Of a DNA stretch of 17,668 nucleotides, positions 13,643 through 17,668 are shown in pieces. Numbering within the stretch: the first letter of the stretch is position 1; the number at the start of each line of letters is the position of its first letter. The position numbers and the translations under genes were made by a program. The notes under the pieces were generated by a model. It had not been told where the DNA came from, searched no databases, and saw only the letters and a list, made by a program, of their open reading frames with translations. Source of the stretch: Mucilaginibacter sp. (GTDB lineage Bacteria > Bacteroidota > Bacteroidia > Sphingobacteriales > Sphingobacteriaceae). The stretch spans positions 1-17,668 of the forward strand of contig JAICXZ010000006.1 in assembly GCA_025934475.1 (NCBI GenBank), written 5' to 3'.

Positions 13643-14041
13643 TTAACGACCTGTTTTAGGCTTTACCCGCCCGGTAGTATCTATCGGGAACTTAAGGCTA
13701 TCCATTGGTATAGGTGATTTATTCTTTAGTTTTTGCAGTGCAAAGTTGGTCTTCTTCCAGTCATACAGTACTTTGGGCCGATCAGTCGTGCTATCAGCTT
13801 TACTATAGAATGAAAGGACGCTCTTTTTTAATGAGGGCGTTACATTGGTAAATTTGTCTTTATCCAATGCGATCACCATCTGGCTGTAAGTTTGATCGGT
13901 GAGGCCGTATTCGCCAAAAACAGTTGGTTTACCGGTGTCAAAATCAATATCCGGTAACTCGGGTTTCTCTTTATTTCCAAGCTTCTTCAAAACGACACTG
14001 TATTTTACAAGGGAAGTGTCAAAGCCTTGATAAACAATTTT
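13643..14041 (-). pseudogene. Out-of-frame C-terminal part of the phospholipase C-like gene
   Basis: This frame is open for 132 codons after a TGA at 14042-14044 and overlaps the end of the upstream frame by about 37 bases. Read from the overlap it gives FDTSLVKYSVVLKKLGNK and then a Pro/Asp-rich region (PDIDFDTGKPTVFGEYGL), a helical part (MVIALDKDKFTNV, VLSFYSKAD), and a Lys/Pro-rich end (VKPKTGR). The only start codon in frame is TTG at 13990, with no signal peptide or promoter. It therefore looks like the natural continuation of the secreted protein encoded upstream, cut off by a single-base deletion or a sequencing error between about 14002 and 14046. Standing alone as a separate 115-residue gene is less likely. 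Confidence 0.7.
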
Positions 14042-14973
14042 TCAGCCTTTGGACCGGGCGGTTCAAACTTGAGTGCCCGTAATGGCCCTATTTTGGGTAA
14101 TATGCTTATGATAAATGCTGTGATACGGGTTCGCAGGTTGGGCCGGTCGCGCTCGCGGCCATAGTCGTGAAAATACTCTCTTCGTTTTATGTGGAAATGG
14201 AATTTGCGGCTGGTCATGCCAGGATTGTCCTTCATAATCTCTTTCTTCTTTAACGCCCAGGCAGTACGGGTAAGCCCCGGTAGCAAGCTTCGCACCGACC
14301 ATCGGAAAGTCGAAATATTCAAATCAAGTTTGCCTTTGAAAACGCTGTCCAGGTTTTGACCATAGGTGATCAGAAACGCCCGCTGCAAAACAGGTTTGGC
14401 CACGTTGAATCCGATAAAGTCATGATAAGCCTGAGATGCATAATTGCCGCGAGCCATTTGCAATACATCGAAACCAAATTCCATACGACTGTGATAGATA
14501 GGATATTCCTCATAAGTAACTACATCACCAAACTTTTTGGCAACCTTGGGATAGACGATGGGTTCGGCCACGTTGGTAGCCAGCGAATGACCATATTCGT
14601 CAGTTACGTAATGTGACACCGCACCTATGGCGTAAGCATATTCGTTAAGGTTTTTTGCCTGGTTCAAAAGATTATCCATAAACTCACCGGTTCGCACATA
14701 GTGAACAAGGTTTGTGAAATAAACGCTGCCAAAAGGGAAATAACCCATATCGGGCATCAGGCTGCCACCATAAGCATAGGAGTGCGCAATTTTTAGCTCC
14801 TCGTCGGTAGCCTTGGGAAACTTCTCCTTTAATAGGGGTACGATCGACTTTTTCCAACTGACATCTATGATGGCCAGGTGTGCATATACTGAAAAAGCTT
14901 TAGATGTTACCGGATAAAACAAACACAGGATAACAGTGATCGCCACTGACCTGAGTATCGTGAACGGCTTCAT
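14005..14973 (-). CDS. Secreted zinc-dependent phospholipase C-like protein (frameshifted 3' end)
   Basis: The 322-residue frame has a Sec signal peptide (about residues 1-26, ending TSKA). Likely ligands of the trinuclear zinc site, in the order known from Bacillus cereus phospholipase C, are visible: H32, D75, H91, then HYVTDEYGH (H121, D125, H129) and HSRME (H161, E165). The HxxxD and HxxxE spacings match. A later basic region is rich in Arg/Lys (about residues 242-285). It probably hydrolyses phospholipids or a related phosphoester outside the cytoplasm. The frame stops at 14005, but the next frame continues with protein-like sequence to 13643. The intact protein would be about 440-445 residues, with all the zinc ligands in the intact N-terminal part. 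It is followed by a secreted hydrolase, probably in one operon. Confidence 0.8.
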   Translation of the reverse strand: MKPFTILRSVAITVILCLFYPVTSKAFSVYAHLAIIDVSWKKSIVPLLKEKFPKATDEELKIAHSYAYGGSLMPDMGYFPFGSVYFTNLVHYVRTGEFMDNLLNQAKNLNEYAYAIGAVSHYVTDEYGHSLATNVAEPIVYPKVAKKFGDVVTYEEYPIYHSRMEFGFDVLQMARGNYASQAYHDFIGFNVAKPVLQRAFLITYGQNLDSVFKGKLDLNISTFRWSVRSLLPGLTRTAWALKKKEIMKDNPGMTSRKFHFHIKRREYFHDYGRERDRPNLRTRITAFIISILPKIGPLRALKFEPPGPKAEKLFIKALTLPL

Positions 14974-15081
14974 TTGGTTAAATAGTTATGTAACAGTGTA
15001 AATGAGAAAAATGCGTAAATTGTTTTTGATTAGGCGTAACTTCAGCGGCCAACTAATTTAAACCTCGCAAAATCTTCAGTA
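14974..15081. promoter_or_regulatory. Divergent intergenic region between phospholipase C-like and pullulanase genes
   Basis: These 108 AT-rich bases must hold the start signals for both divergent genes. I see only partial -7 boxes (TAAATTGT on +, TAACTATT on -) and no TTG at the correct distance, so the promoters are not assigned. Confidence 0.4.
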
Positions 15082-17079
15082 ATGAAATATCTAAAGATTA
15101 TATTAGCGTTAACGTGTATCTATGTTTTATCAATCTCTTTTAAACCTTTACATAGATCAGCTGCTTCTGATGATTACCCTATATATAACGGGAACGATCT
15201 CGGTGTTACGTGGTCGCCTGAAAAAACAGTTTTTAAAATATGGGCACCAACCGCCTCGGCTGTTAAACTTCGTTTATATGCCGCGGGTGAAGGAGGCAAA
15301 GCGCTTCAAATGCATAACCTGACGAAAGCACAGCAAGGTGTTTGGGAGCTGACAATAACCCAGGACCTGAAAAATCAGTATTATACCTTTCAAACCAATA
15401 TCAACGGTCGCTGGCTTAAAGAGCGTCCGGATATCTATGCCAGGGCCGTGGGGGTAAACGGCAGGCGTGGCATGGTCGTCGATTTAGCCTCAACTAACCC
15501 AAAGAAATGGGCGCTTGATAAAAAGCCGGCTCAAAAAAACTTTACCGATATCATCATTTACGAGTTGCATGTGCGTGATCTTTCCATGAGTGCCAACTCG
15601 GGTATAGAGCATAAAGGCAAGTTCCTGGGTTTGGCAGAAACCAAGACTAAATCGCCAGATGGCACTATTACTGGACTCGATCACATCAAGTCGCTCGGCG
15701 TAACGCATGTTCACTTGTTGCCTTCGTTCGATTATAATTCGGTTGATGAGACCAAACCCGAGGCGAGTGAATACAATTGGGGCTATGATCCGCTGAATTA
15801 TAATGTTCCGGAAGGAAGTTATGCCACCGATCCGTACGACGGTAACGTGCGTATCCGCGAATTCAAGAAAATGGTGCAAACGCTGCATACTAACGGCCTA
15901 CGGGTGATACTGGACGTGGTGTACAACCATACCTGCGATACCTCGGCCAATTTCAACCAGTTTGTGCCTGGCTATTTTTACAGGCATACGGCTGGTGGGG
16001 CCTATTCAAATGCCACAGGCTGCGGCAATGAAACAGCCTCTGAAAAAGCCATGATGCGCCAGTACATGATTGAATCGGTGGTGTATTGGGCCAAAGAATA
16101 TCACCTGGACGGTTTCCGTTTCGACCTGATGGGTGTACACGATATCCAAACCATGAATGCTATCAGCGCTGCATTGCATAAGGTCGATCCCACAATATTT
16201 ATTTATGGTGAGGGTTGGGCTGTTGGGAATAGTCCGCTAGACGAGAACCTCAGAGCTGTGAAAAAGAATGCCTCCAAACTGGATAAGATTGCCGTATTCA
16301 GCGATGATATTCGCGATGGGATCAAAGGCGGCTGGAGCGATGTGAAGTCAAAAGGTTTTGTAAGCGGAGCACCCGGTATGGCCGAAAGCGTAAAATTTGG
16401 AATTGTTGGTTCGGTACAGCATCCTCAGGTTGATTATACCAAAGTGAATTACTCGAAAGCTCCATGGGCAGCTGAGCCCTATCAGACTATCAGCTATGTT
16501 TCCTGCCATGATGATAACACGCTTTGGGACCGCCTCAAAATATCTAACCCAAGCGCTTCCGAGGCCGAGCTGATAAAAATGGATAAACTGGCTAATACCA
16601 TTGTTTTTACCTCGCAGGGAGTTGCATTTTTGCATGCCGGCGAGGAAATGCTTCGTACTAAAAATGGCGTTGCTAATTCATTCCAGAGCCCGGATGCAAT
16701 CAATGAGCTGGATTGGGGCCGGAAAGCGAAATACAAGGAAGTGTTTGATTACTATAAGTCCCTGATTGCTCTTCGCAAACACCATCCTGCCTTTAGGATG
16801 CCATCGGCACAGATGATTAGGGAGCATTTGAAGTTTATAGATACCAAAGATCAAAATTTGATTGCCTACCAGATTGGCGGAAACGCCAATGGCGATAACT
16901 GGCGGAATATCATGATTATTTTAAACGGAAACACAACCAGCACTAAATTCAATTTGCCCGATGGTAGATGGCGCCTGGTTGCCGATGGAAAGACGATCGA
17001 CGAAAAAAGTATGAAAGCAGTAAACGGCGGAACTATCGTCCTGCCGGCTACGAGCGCCTATGTGCTTTACGAACTTTGA
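15082..17079 (+). CDS. pulA: Secreted type I pullulanase, GH13 family with CBM48-like N-terminus
   Basis: Pullulanases cut alpha-1,6 branch bonds in pullulan, starch or glycogen. The 665-residue product has a signal peptide (about residues 1-20). An N-terminal CBM48-like beta domain follows (about 38-136; TVFKIWAPTASAVKLRLY). The GH13 barrel starts at IIIYELHVRDLS. The pullulanase signature YNWGYDP is at 231-237 and region I, DVVYNH, at 278-283. The nucleophile is D348 in GFRFDLMG, the acid/base is E377 in YGEGWA, and the transition-state aspartate is D477 in SCHDDNTLWD. A C-terminal beta domain ends the chain. All catalytic residues are present, so it should be active in the periplasm or at the surface. 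A LacI-type regulator follows 67 bases downstream. Confidence 0.93.
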   Translation: MKYLKIILALTCIYVLSISFKPLHRSAASDDYPIYNGNDLGVTWSPEKTVFKIWAPTASAVKLRLYAAGEGGKALQMHNLTKAQQGVWELTITQDLKNQYYTFQTNINGRWLKERPDIYARAVGVNGRRGMVVDLASTNPKKWALDKKPAQKNFTDIIIYELHVRDLSMSANSGIEHKGKFLGLAETKTKSPDGTITGLDHIKSLGVTHVHLLPSFDYNSVDETKPEASEYNWGYDPLNYNVPEGSYATDPYDGNVRIREFKKMVQTLHTNGLRVILDVVYNHTCDTSANFNQFVPGYFYRHTAGGAYSNATGCGNETASEKAMMRQYMIESVVYWAKEYHLDGFRFDLMGVHDIQTMNAISAALHKVDPTIFIYGEGWAVGNSPLDENLRAVKKNASKLDKIAVFSDDIRDGIKGGWSDVKSKGFVSGAPGMAESVKFGIVGSVQHPQVDYTKVNYSKAPWAAEPYQTISYVSCHDDNTLWDRLKISNPSASEAELIKMDKLANTIVFTSQGVAFLHAGEEMLRTKNGVANSFQSPDAINELDWGRKAKYKEVFDYYKSLIALRKHHPAFRMPSAQMIREHLKFIDTKDQNLIAYQIGGNANGDNWRNIMIILNGNTTSTKFNLPDGRWRLVADGKTIDEKSMKAVNGGTIVLPATSAYVLYEL

Positions 17080-17089
17080 ACGGATTGAT

Positions 17090-17121
17090 TTTGAGTGCAA
17101 TGCGGACTTTTATTACATTTG
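17090..17121 (+). promoter_or_regulatory. Bacteroidota-type promoter for the LacI-family regulator
   Basis: TTTG (17090-17093) and TACATTTG (17114-17121) are both perfect consensus boxes with a 20-base spacer. Transcription should start near 17128, giving a leader of about 19 bases. It is the best promoter in the window and starts 10 bases after the pullulanase stop. Confidence 0.65.
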
Positions 17122-17146
17122 GGGCGAATACTGTTAGCTGCGAATA

Positions 17147-17668
17147 ATGGATAATATCAATATCAAGGTGCTGGCCAAAAAACTGAATTTGTCAACATCG
17201 ACGATTTCGAGGGCGTTTAGCGGGAGTACGGACATCAATAAAGATACCAGGGAACGAATATTGGCCTTTGCCAAAGAACATAACTTTTTACCTAATCACT
17301 ATGCCGCCAACCTGCGCGATAAAAAGACCAAGACGCTGGCAGTGATTGTACCCGAGATTGCCAATGACTTTTTTGCCCAGGCCATCAACGGCATTGAAGA
17401 GGTGGCCCGTAAAAAGGGGTTCTATATCCTGCTGTACCGTACCGACGATATTTTTGAAAAGGAAGTATCATTCGTCAATTACCTCAATAATGGCAAGGTC
17501 GATGGCATTATTATGTCGGTTTCCGGCGAGGCCAATGATCACAATTACCTGAAGGCGCTTTCCAAAAAACATGTGCCGGTAGTGTTCTTCGATCGTGTTT
17601 ATGAGGACCTCGACGTATCAAAAGTTACTACCAACGACTATGATAGCAGCTTTGAGGCCACTGAGCAC
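17147..17668 (+). CDS. LacI-family transcriptional regulator, N-terminal part (3' truncated by window edge)
   Basis: The frame is open from the ATG at 17147 to the window end (174 codons). The N-terminus is a LacI helix-turn-helix: NIKVLAKKLNLSTSTISRAF, then KDTRERILAFAKEHNF and the hinge-helix region NHYAANLRDKKT. The periplasmic-binding-protein-like sugar domain begins at LAVIVPEIANDFFAQAINGIEEVA and continues through VDGIIMSVS and PVVFFDRVYED. Such proteins are cytoplasmic repressors or activators released by a sugar or sugar phosphate. Lying next to a secreted pullulanase, it may respond to a malto-oligosaccharide and control alpha-glucan use; this is inference. It has its own perfect promoter. 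No LacI-type operator palindrome was seen near it or before the pullulanase. Confidence 0.9.
   Translation, partial: MDNINIKVLAKKLNLSTSTISRAFSGSTDINKDTRERILAFAKEHNFLPNHYAANLRDKKTKTLAVIVPEIANDFFAQAINGIEEVARKKGFYILLYRTDDIFEKEVSFVNYLNNGKVDGIIMSVSGEANDHNYLKALSKKHVPVVFFDRVYEDLDVSKVTTNDYDSSFEATEH

Overview
The window looks like chromosomal DNA from a Bacteroidota bacterium, most likely a Sphingobacteriaceae member of the Mucilaginibacter/Pedobacter type. The evidence is promoter-like boxes of the TTG-N19/20-TAnnTTTG form, start codons mostly without Shine-Dalgarno sequences, many Sec and lipoprotein signal peptides, and Bacteroidota-typical families (DUF4266, DUF3570, secreted zinc-dependent phospholipase C, secreted pullulanase). 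This assignment is inferred from family content. There is no rRNA, tRNA, insertion sequence or CRISPR array.

Layout. 1-1509: the end of a CheR-type methyltransferase followed by a receiver-first hybrid histidine kinase, both on +. 1658-3080: two secreted proteins on -, one unrecognised and one LolA-like, each with a hairpin near its 3' end. 3081-3566: a gene-free stretch with three inverted repeats. 3567-3761: a small unrecognised protein on - with a good promoter. 4051-4356: a small lipoprotein on +.

4509-7522 is the most interesting unit. Four + genes lie 14, 25 and 47 bases apart: ApbE FMN transferase, a 73-residue DUF4266 lipoprotein ending in GGGCGCN, a DUF3570 outer-membrane barrel candidate, and an exported thioredoxin-like protein. 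A 12-bp perfect hairpin closes the unit. I read it as an envelope redox module in which the lipoprotein may carry covalent FMN or a metal through its Cys-Gly-Cys tail, supported by the barrel and the thioredoxin. The function is inference.

7598-9127: a secreted WXXGXW-repeat protein with five 33-bp C-terminal repeats, ending at a clear intrinsic terminator. 9278-12718: an AlkD-type DNA repair protein, a SAM methyltransferase and a membrane hybrid histidine kinase. 12720-14973, on -: a secreted zinc-dependent phospholipase C-like gene whose 3' part is out of frame by one base, followed by a secreted alpha/beta hydrolase. 15082-17668, on +: a secreted type I pullulanase, then a LacI-family regulator with its own promoter that runs off the window.
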